Assembly (NCBI GenBank): GCA_035269015.1
Contig: DATFJU010000025.1
Span: 1-60,403, forward strand
DNA: 60,403 nt
Direction: 5' to 3'
From: JAIPJO01 sp035269015
Lineage (GTDB): Bacteria; Patescibacteriota; Patescibacteriia; Patescibacteriales; UBA12465
In this document: piece after piece, positions 33,657 to 41,276 of the stretch
Layout: every line of letters starts with the position of its first letter
Numbering within the stretch: position 1 is the stretch's first letter
The notes under the pieces: generated by a model
Database searches by the model: none
Told to the model about the DNA's origin: nothing
Seen by the model: only the letters and a program-made list of their open reading frames with translations
Position numbers and translations under genes: made by a program

Positions 33657-34523
33657 TTAATCTAATAAATAATTTCTTAATGCTTGTTTCCAGTATGGTA
33701 ATGGCCTAGTTTTAGTATTTGCTAAAACACTATAATGCGGTCTTTTAGCTGGTCTAGGAAAATCACTGGCTAAGCTAGGTTCTATCTTAACATCTTTTTT
33801 TAATATTTTAAAGAGTTCATAGGCTCCTTGATACCAAGTAGCTTGTCCTTTATTAATTAAGTGATATATACCAATAGGGTAATTTTTATCTATTAAATGT
33901 TTAGTATGTTTAGCTAGGTCTTTAGTGTAAGTAAAGGCACTAATTTCATCATCCACGACTTTAAGCATTTCTTCTCTTTCAGATAATTTTAACATAATAT
34001 CAAAAAAACTGCTCTTAGATTCCTGACTATAACCTTTGGGACCAAATAATTTTGAAGTTCTAATTAAATAATAATCAAGCCCTCTAGCTTCTAACTTCTC
34101 CAGTCCCTTTTCTCCCATATATTTACTATAACCATATTTATTAACTGGGTTTGGGACTTCATGCTCTAAATAAGGATCATTTCTACTTTCTTTACCAAAA
34201 ACATAATCTGATGAATAATGGACCAATTTAATTTTATTTTTTAAAGCAATGTTTGCTAAAAGTTCAGGTAACTCAGCATTTAATTTTAAAGCTAAATTCC
34301 AGCTTTCTTTATCTTCCTCACATTTATCAACATTATTATAAGCAGCACAATTAATAATCAAATCCAATGATAAAGAATTGAGCTTTTTTTCTACAGCAAA
34401 AAAGTCTAAAAGATCTAATTCTTTTTTATCTAAAGAAATTAAATTATTTTCAGGACTAAATTCTTTTTGTATTTGTGTTCCCAAATTTCCTTTAGCTCCC
34501 AAAACTAAGATGTTCATAACCAA
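33657..34523 (-). CDS. rfbD: dTDP-4-dehydrorhamnose reductase
   Basis: NAD(P)H-dependent SDR that completes dTDP-rhamnose synthesis. The protein has 288 residues. Seen: MNILVLGAKGNLGTQIQKEF Rossmann start; INCAAYNNVDKCEEDKE; VHYSSDYVFGKE, an SDR active site with the catalytic Tyr and Lys in NKYGYSKYMGEKG; YLIRTSKLFG; and the C-terminal PRPAKRPHYSVLANTK. I could also start three codons later at 34517 (MNILV), as the first ATG at 34523 overlaps murF by 10 bp. It links the wall cluster to glycan genes. Confidence 0.93.
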   Translation of the reverse strand: MVMNILVLGAKGNLGTQIQKEFSPENNLISLDKKELDLLDFFAVEKKLNSLSLDLIINCAAYNNVDKCEEDKESWNLALKLNAELPELLANIALKNKIKLVHYSSDYVFGKESRNDPYLEHEVPNPVNKYGYSKYMGEKGLEKLEARGLDYYLIRTSKLFGPKGYSQESKSSFFDIMLKLSEREEMLKVVDDEISAFTYTKDLAKHTKHLIDKNYPIGIYHLINKGQATWYQGAYELFKILKKDVKIEPSLASDFPRPAKRPHYSVLANTKTRPLPYWKQALRNYLLD

Positions 34524-35815
34524 TTTTTTTCTTGTCTAATTAAAATATCTTTAGCTTGAAGTGGTCTAGCCATAATCTCTTTAACCACCTTTTCCATTCT
34601 AGCACCCTGTGAGCCTTTAACAAGTACCAAGTCATTTTCTTTAAGCTTTTCCTGTAAAAATCTACCAGCTTCTATACTATTATTAAAATAAAAACATTTA
34701 TTTTTGTCAAAGTCTAACTCTTTAGCTCCTCTAATAATATCCCTAGTTTTTTCTCCTACTACAATTAAAAATGCAGGGTCAAGTTCTGCTACCTTTCTTC
34801 CCACTTCTTTATGTCCTTCTTGTGTATATGAACCTAATTCTAACATTTCACCCATAACAACTAATCTCCTGGAGTTTTTAAACTTCATAGACTGCATTAA
34901 ATTTAGGGCTGACAAAGATGAGCTAGGTGAAGAGTTGTATGTGTCATCAATTATATAAGTATTTTTTATTCCTGAAATAATATTCATTCTAGCTCTGGGC
35001 ATCTTAAAATTATTTAAACCTTCTAAAGCTTGTACTAAGTTTATCTTTAAAGAAATTGCACAGCTAACGGCAGCCAATACTCCATAAACGGCGCTAGAAC
35101 TAGTAGCCTCTGGTATTTTAGCTGGTACTGTAGAACCTAACCAATTTAATTTAAAATTAATACCTTTAATCTTTTCTAAACTAATACTTTCATTTCTATA
35201 TCGTTCAAAATTATATATTAAATCGTCTGCATGTAAATCAGCGTTTTTATCCAAGCCATAACTCATAGTCATAGCCTTACTAAACTCTCTCATTTCTCTG
35301 CTGTATTTATTATCAAAATTTATAATAGCAGTTTTTTCTTTTTTTAAGGCTTTAATAAGTTTAGCTTTTTCTTCTTTTATATTTTCTAAATTTTTAAAAA
35401 ACTGTAGATGTGAGGAGCTCACCCCTGTTACTATAGCGATGTCAGGAGCTGCAATACTTATAAGGTAATCCATGTCTCCTGGTCTATCAATGCCCATTTC
35501 TAATATCAAAACTTGAGGGTAATTTTTATCTTTAAATATTAATAATTTTAAAGCTTTTAAGAAAACATACAGCCAATTAAAAACTGACTTAGCTGGAGCT
35601 TCTCTTATTCCTATAATAGTCAAAGGAACTCCTATTTCATTATTAAAGTTTTTATAGGTAGCTCTAAGTTTAAAATGTGGTTTTAACACTGCCTCACAAG
35701 CTTCTTTAGTAGTAGTTTTTCCTACTGAGCCAGTAATACTAATTATCTGTGGCTTATATTTTTTTAGGATTAAACGGGCTAACCATTTTAGTTTTAGAAA
35801 TAATATTTTTTTCAT
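34514..35815 (-). CDS. murF: UDP-N-acetylmuramoyl-tripeptide--D-Ala-D-Ala ligase
   Basis: Last cytoplasmic ligation in the pentapeptide wall precursor pathway. The protein has 433 residues. Seen: ISITGSVGKTTTKEACEAVL (the P-loop, GxxGKTT), FNNEIGVPLTI, ILEMGIDRPGDMDYL, IVTGVSSSHLQFF with the catalytic His in the family position, FDNKYSR and IDDTYNSSPSS, and VVMGEMLELG. The N-terminal substrate-binding domain of canonical MurF (about 80 residues) is absent: the P-loop begins near residue 26. This may be a reduced or Mur-ligase-related form. It is 4 bp downstream of ftsI. Confidence 0.9.
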   Translation of the reverse strand: MKKILFLKLKWLARLILKKYKPQIISITGSVGKTTTKEACEAVLKPHFKLRATYKNFNNEIGVPLTIIGIREAPAKSVFNWLYVFLKALKLLIFKDKNYPQVLILEMGIDRPGDMDYLISIAAPDIAIVTGVSSSHLQFFKNLENIKEEKAKLIKALKKEKTAIINFDNKYSREMREFSKAMTMSYGLDKNADLHADDLIYNFERYRNESISLEKIKGINFKLNWLGSTVPAKIPEATSSSAVYGVLAAVSCAISLKINLVQALEGLNNFKMPRARMNIISGIKNTYIIDDTYNSSPSSSLSALNLMQSMKFKNSRRLVVMGEMLELGSYTQEGHKEVGRKVAELDPAFLIVVGEKTRDIIRGAKELDFDKNKCFYFNNSIEAGRFLQEKLKENDLVLVKGSQGARMEKVVKEIMARPLQAKDILIRQEKNWL

Positions 35816-35819
35816 ATAT

Positions 35820-37925
35820 TTATCTTTCTTGCGGTATTTTATAATACTTTAACAAAAAATCACTTATTTTACCAAAAAGAGGAGCTGCTGAATCAGCTGA
35901 ATATTTTACTGCTTTAGGGTTATTTAACTTAGTTAAAACTACAAATTTAGGATTGTCAATAGGTAATATACCAACAAAGTTATGAATAAAGTTATCTTCA
36001 CTATATTCACCCTCTTCAGCAACCTGAGCTGTACCAGTCTTTCCTCCTATATAATATCCATCTACACCAGCTTTGTTAGCATGACCACCTTCAATAACAT
36101 TAACAAGCATTCCTGAAATTAAAGAAGCACTTTTTTGTGATATTACCCTTCTAATAATTCTAGCTTGTGTCTTTTCAACAACATCCTCGCTAAACCTTAT
36201 CTCTTTAACCAAATAAGGTTTCATCAGGACACCATCGTTAGCTATAGCTCCGTAGGCCATAACAAGTTGAAGTGGTGAAACAGAAATACCTTGACCAAAA
36301 GAAATAGTAGCAGCATCTATTTGTTTAATATTATCTTTTAACAAATTGTCCATATTACCTTTAGCTTCAGATCCTAACTCAATACCAGTTTTTTGTCCAA
36401 AACCAAAGTCTTTTAAATAAACTGAAAAAATATCGGCACCAACTTGTTTCATAGCATAAATAGCACCTGTATTTAAAGACTTAGCTAGGACAGTATTCAT
36501 GTTAACCCAGCCGTAAGCTCCATGACTAGAATAGTCTGAGTTTTTAATAGGCTTATGCCAACCCTCTATCATTATTTTTCCTTCATCCTGATATGAAGTA
36601 TCAGGATTTATTTTCCCTTCATTTAAAGCAATGGCTAAAGTTATAGTTTTAAAAGTAGAGCCTGGCTCAAATTGTTCAAATACGGCCGGATTATTAAACA
36701 AACTAATATCTTCAACTTCATTATAATTATTAGCGTTAAAGTTAGGATAAGAACACATAGCAATAATTGCTCCAGTTTTAGGTTCTAAAACAATAACTGT
36801 ACCACCGTTAGCCTCATAATCATTTACAGCTTGTTCTAGTTCTTCACACACTCTAAATTGCACCGGACGATCAATGGTTAATACTAAATCTGCTCCATCT
36901 TCAGCTTTCAAATATTCTCTATTGTTTATCACTAAAGTATCAGCAGAACTTTTTTTACCACTAAGCGTACCTAAAGAGCCATATAATTCATTATCAAAAA
37001 ATTCTTCCAAACCATAATTACCTATTTGTCTATTTTCATCTTGTCTAACAAAGCCTGTAATTTGTGATGTCATATTTTTTTCTGGATAATAACGATGTTT
37101 TTCTACTTGTTGTGATATACCAGGATAAATAATTTGACCATCTTCTTGAATTTCTAAATCAAGATCTAAATTATTAAAATTTGGATCATCTAAATAAACT
37201 TTAAAATTTCTAATACTAAATAAATCCTTATTTAAAGGTTCATCATTAGGACTAGCTAAATATCTATATAAAGTTAAAATTTGGTCTTCATTTAATTTAT
37301 TTATTATTGGCTCATAAGGATCATTAAATTTTCTTAACTTTTTTAAAAAAGAATCTATTATTTTTTGTTTTTTCTTATCAATCTCTAAATTTAGAGCTAT
37401 ATCTCTTTTTTCCTTAAAGTCTTGATCGTTAATACAATTTTCAAAATGAATTTTAGTGCTATTTATTTTGCTCTCTTTTTCTTTTGCAGAAATATCTAAA
37501 CTATTTATATATGATATCTCAGATTTTAATTCTTCTTCTTCATCTTCTTCAATCTGTTTTACTGCTTCTTTTTTTGTTTCTTGATGATAAAGAGCTAAAT
37601 ATACTTTCTCAGCTAACTTTTCTTTATTAACAGCATCTTTAGGAATAAAGAAAAGCAAAGCAAAATCTTTATTGGTAGCAATAGTAAATACATTCTCATT
37701 AGCACTATCAGTTATATAAATATTACCCCTTGAAGGTGTTAACTCTGTATTAATATTATGTTGTCCAAAAGCTTTAACACTATAATAGTCATGATTCTTT
37801 ACCTGCACTATGTATAATTTAAAAATTAAAGTGCTTAATAATAAAAAAATAATCGCAATAATAAAGTATAAGCGACTATTATATTTTTTATATTCTTTGT
37901 TTTGTTTATTATTTTGTTTCCACAT
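35820..37925 (-). CDS. ftsI: Penicillin-binding protein 2/3-type transpeptidase (FtsI)
   Basis: Class B septal transpeptidase, 701 residues. Seen: a cytoplasmic start, a membrane anchor near residues 20-42 (LYFIIAIIFLLLSTLIFKLYIVQV), the pedestal with TPSRGNIYIT, a charged, helical insertion around residues 115-190 (KKEAVKQIEEDEEEELK), and the catalytic domain: FEPGSTFKTITLAIAL (SxxK), AKSLNTGAIYAM (SxN), and IGGKTGTAQVAEEG (KTG). The insertion makes the protein larger than E. coli FtsI (588). It lies in the dcw cluster between the FtsL-like gene and murF. Beta-lactam target. Confidence 0.95.
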   Translation of the reverse strand: MWKQNNKQNKEYKKYNSRLYFIIAIIFLLLSTLIFKLYIVQVKNHDYYSVKAFGQHNINTELTPSRGNIYITDSANENVFTIATNKDFALLFFIPKDAVNKEKLAEKVYLALYHQETKKEAVKQIEEDEEEELKSEISYINSLDISAKEKESKINSTKIHFENCINDQDFKEKRDIALNLEIDKKKQKIIDSFLKKLRKFNDPYEPIINKLNEDQILTLYRYLASPNDEPLNKDLFSIRNFKVYLDDPNFNNLDLDLEIQEDGQIIYPGISQQVEKHRYYPEKNMTSQITGFVRQDENRQIGNYGLEEFFDNELYGSLGTLSGKKSSADTLVINNREYLKAEDGADLVLTIDRPVQFRVCEELEQAVNDYEANGGTVIVLEPKTGAIIAMCSYPNFNANNYNEVEDISLFNNPAVFEQFEPGSTFKTITLAIALNEGKINPDTSYQDEGKIMIEGWHKPIKNSDYSSHGAYGWVNMNTVLAKSLNTGAIYAMKQVGADIFSVYLKDFGFGQKTGIELGSEAKGNMDNLLKDNIKQIDAATISFGQGISVSPLQLVMAYGAIANDGVLMKPYLVKEIRFSEDVVEKTQARIIRRVISQKSASLISGMLVNVIEGGHANKAGVDGYYIGGKTGTAQVAEEGEYSEDNFIHNFVGILPIDNPKFVVLTKLNNPKAVKYSADSAAPLFGKISDFLLKYYKIPQER

Positions 37926-37930
37926 AATAA

Positions 37931-38011
37931 CTAATCACTGGAGATCATGAAATACCTGAGAACATCACTTATAGCATTAATCTGTGGTAAGAATTGAGAT
38001 AATAGACTCAT
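37931..38011 (-). CDS. Possible 26-aa peptide between ftsL-like gene and ftsI
   Basis: ATG at 38011, stop TAG at 37931, giving MSLLSQFLPQINAISDVLRY and six more residues. It begins 2 bp after the ftsL-like stop and ends 5 bp before ftsI, the same tight spacing as real neighbours here. It is predicted to be amphipathic, and it fills the only large gap in the dcw cluster. There is no homology evidence, so it stays a candidate. Confidence 0.28.
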   Translation of the reverse strand: MSLLSQFLPQINAISDVLRYFMISSD

Positions 38012-38013
38012 AA

Positions 38014-38343
38014 TTACTTCTTGGCAACGGTTGTGTTAGTAATAGTAATATAGCTTACATCTTCAACAGCCACTAAATCTAAGTCATTAACACGAGACTT
38101 TACACTATAAAGTGACTCCTTAGTCATAGCCATATCTTGATAATTTTCATTCTCAACTGCTAGGGCTCTGACCTTAGTTTGTTTTTCCTGTAAGTCAAAG
38201 CCCTTAACTGTTAAATCATTAACTCCAACAACATAATAAATTAGACTAAAAGCTAGGCACACGACAATGGAAGCATTTAGCCAACTTAATGTTTTGTTTT
38301 TTTTAGACACACGACTTTTTTGTTGTATATAATTCTTTTGCAT
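38014..38343 (-). CDS. ftsL: FtsL-like division protein
   Basis: 109-residue protein in the ftsL slot between rsmH and ftsI. Seen: a basic cytosolic start (QKNYIQQKSRVSKKNK), one membrane helix at about residues 22-42 (LNASIVVCLAFSLIYYVVGV), and then an alpha-helical stretch (LTVKGFDLQEKQTKVRALAVENENYQ) that fits a short coiled coil, as FtsL and FtsB have. It ends with VEDVSYITITNTTVAKK. Sequence similarity to FtsL is weak, as always for this family; position, size and topology support the call. Confidence 0.72.
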   Translation of the reverse strand: MQKNYIQQKSRVSKKNKTLSWLNASIVVCLAFSLIYYVVGVNDLTVKGFDLQEKQTKVRALAVENENYQDMAMTKESLYSVKSRVNDLDLVAVEDVSYITITNTTVAKK

Positions 38344-38354
38344 GGGAATATATA

Positions 38355-39299
38355 TTATATTTTTTCTACTATTCTTAACCTAGCACTTCTAGCTCTAGGA
38401 TTTATTTTTAATTCTTCTTCACTAGCTGTAATTCCTTTAGGTTTAATTATTTGTATTTTTGCTTTATGTCCACAAACACAGATAGGTATTTCAGGCGGGC
38501 AGATACAATCTTTTGCTTCTTTTTTAAAATAATGCTTAACAATTGCATCCTCTAAAGAATGGAAACTAAGCACTGCTAAACGTCCTTGTGGTTTCAATAA
38601 TTCAATTGCCTGTGGTAGAAACTCTTCAAGATTTTGTAGTTCTTTATTGGTAGCTATTCTTAGTGCTTGAAAAGTTTTAGTAGCTACATTAACATTTTTA
38701 GGCCAAAATCTTGTAGGTACAGTTTTAGCTATTAAATTCTGTAAATCTTTTCCAGTCTTAATTGCTTTTTCTTTTCTTGCTTTAACTATGTTACTAGAAA
38801 TAGATTTAGCAAACCTTTCCTCGCCATAATCTTTAATAATTCTTTCTAATTCTTTTTGTGAATAACTATTAACAATTCTTTGCGTATCATTTAATTCTTC
38901 TCTACTAAAGGCCATATCTAAAGGTGCATCGCTTTGAAAAGAAAAACTTCTTTCTTCATCACGTAATTGATCTGAAGATAAACCTAAGTCAACTACTATG
39001 CAATTGAATTTTTGTTGTAAAGAAAAATGTTTCTCAACTACTTCTTTAATGTTTTTAAAATTACTATGTTCAATAATCAGATTATCTAAATTTTTATCTA
39101 TTTTAATTTTATTGGCCTCAGCTATTGCCTTCTCATCAAGATCTAAACTTAATACTTTTCCCTCTTTTCCCACTTCTTTAAGTAACTGACTAGTATAACC
39201 CATGGCTCCTAAAGTCCCATCTATGCAGAAATCACCTTTTTTAACTTGTAAATTATCTATCACTTCTTTTAGCATTACTGGTATATGAATCATTGACAT
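38355..39299 (-). CDS. rsmH: 16S rRNA (cytosine1402-N4)-methyltransferase
   Basis: SAM methyltransferase acting on C1402 N4, the partner modification to RsmI whose gene is also here. The protein has 314 residues. Seen: HIPVMLKEVIDNLQVKKGDFCIDGTLGAMGYTSQLL, the SAM-binding motif; VLSLDLDEKAI; NCIVVDLGLSSDQLRDEERSFSF; DMAFSREELNDTQ; ATKTFQALRIATNKELQNLEEFL; AVLSFHSLEDAIVKHYFK; and CICPPEIPICVCG near the end. The gene start follows mraZ by 1 bp. Identity is secure. Confidence 0.97.
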   Translation of the reverse strand: MSMIHIPVMLKEVIDNLQVKKGDFCIDGTLGAMGYTSQLLKEVGKEGKVLSLDLDEKAIAEANKIKIDKNLDNLIIEHSNFKNIKEVVEKHFSLQQKFNCIVVDLGLSSDQLRDEERSFSFQSDAPLDMAFSREELNDTQRIVNSYSQKELERIIKDYGEERFAKSISSNIVKARKEKAIKTGKDLQNLIAKTVPTRFWPKNVNVATKTFQALRIATNKELQNLEEFLPQAIELLKPQGRLAVLSFHSLEDAIVKHYFKKEAKDCICPPEIPICVCGHKAKIQIIKPKGITASEEELKINPRARSARLRIVEKI

Positions 39300-39300
39300 A

Positions 39301-39732
39301 TTAAACTCCTAAATCACCTAAGCTTTCTGCTATATCATTACTATTTTTCTCAGCTTTTTTCTTATATTTATTCCAAGCTTCCTCATCCCAAATCTCTAAA
39401 TGATTATATAATCCAGCAATAATTGTTTTCTTGTTTAAATCAGCAAAATTTCTTAAATACTCAGGTAAAGTAATTCTACCTTGACTATCAAATTCCATAT
39501 CCATAGCTCCGGCAATCATATGTCTAGCAAAAGCTCTAGCTTTAGCTTGACTAGTTGGTAAGCTAGCAAGCTTTTCTGCCATTTTCTGCCACTGCTCTTT
39601 AGAATACAAAAAAAGACAGTTATCTAAACCCTTAGTTACCACTGCTCCCTTTTTCAAAGAAGCACGAAACTTAGCCGGTATAGCTAACCTGCCTTTGGAA
39701 TCTAAATTATGATTGTATTCTCCAATAAACAT
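39301..39732 (-). CDS. mraZ: Transcriptional regulator MraZ
   Basis: AbrB-like DNA-binding protein that controls the dcw operon. The protein has 143 residues. Seen: two tandem SpoVT-AbrB half-domains: MFIGEYNHNLDSKGRLAIPAKFR at the start, and MDMEFDSQGRITLPEYLRNFADL in the middle, each with the DxxGR motif. It is the first gene of the division/wall cluster and has three 10-bp repeats just ahead of its start, as MraZ operators do. In several bacteria MraZ represses this operon, so autorepression is likely here. Confidence 0.96.
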   Translation of the reverse strand: MFIGEYNHNLDSKGRLAIPAKFRASLKKGAVVTKGLDNCLFLYSKEQWQKMAEKLASLPTSQAKARAFARHMIAGAMDMEFDSQGRITLPEYLRNFADLNKKTIIAGLYNHLEIWDEEAWNKYKKKAEKNSNDIAESLGDLGV

Positions 39733-39750
39733 ATATTTACTATTTTAATA

Positions 39751-39780
39751 ATTCACCTCAATTCACCACTTTTCACCACC
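39751..39780 (-). promoter_or_regulatory. MraZ operator: three 10-bp direct repeats
   Basis: Minus strand reads GGTGGTGAAA, AGTGGTGAAT, TGAGGTGAAT in exact 10-bp phase, 18 bp ahead of the mraZ ATG. Repeats of this spacing with a GTGG-like core are the known form of MraZ binding sites. A fourth GTGGTG lies inside the promoter spacer (39795-39800). Confidence 0.82.
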
Positions 39781-39788
39781 GTGATTTT

Positions 39789-39817
39789 AGTATACACCAC
39801 TAATACACACTCGTCAA
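39789..39817 (-). promoter_or_regulatory. Promoter of the mraZ-dcw cluster
   Basis: Minus strand TTGACG, 17 bases, TATACT. The predicted start lies about at 39782, right at the MraZ repeats. Confidence 0.82.
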
Positions 39818-39891
39818 CTATTTTAAAAACCTATAATACGGGCTTAAAATTAAGGTATTAAGATTTATTGATTTAAAAATAACAAAATAAC

Positions 39892-39917
39892 AAAAAACTG
39901 TGGAAACTTATCCACAG
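39892..39917 (-). terminator. Intrinsic terminator after tsaB
   Basis: CTGTGGA and TCCACAG arms, 6-base loop, then six T on the minus strand. It separates the cysS-dus-tsaB unit from mraZ. Confidence 0.88.
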
Positions 39918-39968
39918 CCTTTATTTATTGTATATCTCAAAGTATAATCTAAAATTTTATATAAAAAA

Positions 39969-40343
39969 TTAAACTTTCTTTTTAGAAATACCTATATCAG
40001 GATCTCTGTCGTAATCAGGTTTTACTATTTTAATATTATTAACTTCTATACTTTTTTTAGTAACAGAGCTCAATTTAATATTTTTTGCATAAGCTAAAGT
40101 ATTGGCAACAATAACTCCCAAACGTAATCCAGTAAAACTACCGCCGTCATTATTAACAAGAATCTCTTTAATTTGCGACCAAGTTATATTATTACTTTTT
40201 AATAAACTATCAATACTTAATAATAATTCATTAGCTTGTTTCTTGGAAACAATATCTTTTTCTATACCATAAAGTTCCTTTCCTTTTTCGCTTATTTTAA
40301 GAATTATTTTTTTATTGTCTCTACTGTCTATGTATAGTTTCAT
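39969..40343 (-). CDS. tsaB: Compact TsaB-like t6A factor
   Basis: Partner of TsaD in making the t6A base of ANN-decoding tRNAs. Only 124 residues, half of the E. coli protein (231). Seen: N-terminal ASKHA domain, beginning KLYIDSRDNKKIILKI, with the family core NNDGGSFTGLRLGVIVANTLAYA (usually GPGSFTGLR) near residues 65-87. What follows is short and ends IVKPDYDRDPDIGISKKK, similar to the last strand and tail of normal TsaB (P-x-Y-x-R). So the second half is deleted internally rather than cut at the end. It overlaps the dus gene by 23 bp. Confidence 0.82.
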   Translation of the reverse strand: MKLYIDSRDNKKIILKISEKGKELYGIEKDIVSKKQANELLLSIDSLLKSNNITWSQIKEILVNNDGGSFTGLRLGVIVANTLAYAKNIKLSSVTKKSIEVNNIKIVKPDYDRDPDIGISKKKV

Positions 40344-41274
40344 ATTTTTTAAAAGCTTTTTTAATATCTTCTATACTTTCTATTCTAACTAATTCTTGTC
40401 TTAATGCTCTGGCTCCAGGCCAAGAACTAATATACCAAGATAGATGTTTACGCATTTCTTTTAAACCAAAATCTTTTTTATACTTATATGCTAACTGACT
40501 ATGCTTTAAAGCTAAGTTAATAATTTCATCTCTACTATAATGTAAATTCTTTTCTTCTTTAATCTCTTTAAACAACCAAGGTTTACCCATAGCTCCTCTA
40601 GCTAATCCCAATCCATCTGCTTTAGTCTTATCTAAAGTTCTTTTAGCGCTACCTATATCTTTAATTCCACCATTAGCTAAAATAATTCCTTTAAATTTTT
40701 CTCTAGCTTTAAGTATTGTTCCATAGTCTATCTCCCCACTAAAACCTTGAATTAAGGTTCTACCATGTATCATTAAAGCTTTAATATCTAAGTCACTAAT
40801 ATAGTCTAAAAAATCAAGTAATTCAACCTGACCTGATTTTGTTCTAGTTTTAATTGATACTGGCACTGTAGCTTGAGATAAAGTAGCTGAAATTATTTTC
40901 TTAGCTTGTTCTTTTTCTTTCATAAGCACCGCTCCAGCTCCTTGTCGCAAAACCTTATTTACCGGACAACCAAAATTAATATCAATACCATCAGGTTTAA
41001 TCTCTTTTTCAATGATTTTTACTGCTATTTTAAAATGTTCAGAATAATAACCAAAAAGCTGTACTACATAAGGTCTTTGTGTTTTTTTAAAAGCTAACAT
41101 CTCTAATGTTTTTTCCGGATTCTTAGTTAAAGCGGTAGCACTAGCCATTTCACTGTATAAAACATCAGCACCGTATAAAGAACACATTTCCCTAAAAGCT
41201 ATATCATTAATACCAGCCATGGGTGCTAAAGCTAATATTGGTTTTTTTAAATCAGCCCAAAAATTATTTCCCAT
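40321..41274 (-). CDS. dus: tRNA-dihydrouridine synthase
   Basis: FMN enzyme reducing uridines in the tRNA D-loop, 317 residues. Seen: PILALAPMAGINDIAFREMCSLYGADVLYSEM, the Dus signature; QLFGYYSEHF; DGIDINFGCPVNKVLRQGAGAVLM with the catalytic Cys in CPV; VSIKTRTK; LMIHGRTLIQGFSG; and ILANGGIKD, GLGLARGAMGKPW for FMN phosphate binding. DusB-like in order of motifs, but subfamily is not certain. The last 23 bp overlap tsaB, another tRNA-modification gene, and the unit begins with cysS. Confidence 0.94.
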   Translation of the reverse strand: MGNNFWADLKKPILALAPMAGINDIAFREMCSLYGADVLYSEMASATALTKNPEKTLEMLAFKKTQRPYVVQLFGYYSEHFKIAVKIIEKEIKPDGIDINFGCPVNKVLRQGAGAVLMKEKEQAKKIISATLSQATVPVSIKTRTKSGQVELLDFLDYISDLDIKALMIHGRTLIQGFSGEIDYGTILKAREKFKGIILANGGIKDIGSAKRTLDKTKADGLGLARGAMGKPWLFKEIKEEKNLHYSRDEIINLALKHSQLAYKYKKDFGLKEMRKHLSWYISSWPGARALRQELVRIESIEDIKKAFKKYETIHRQ

Positions 41275-41276
41275 AT

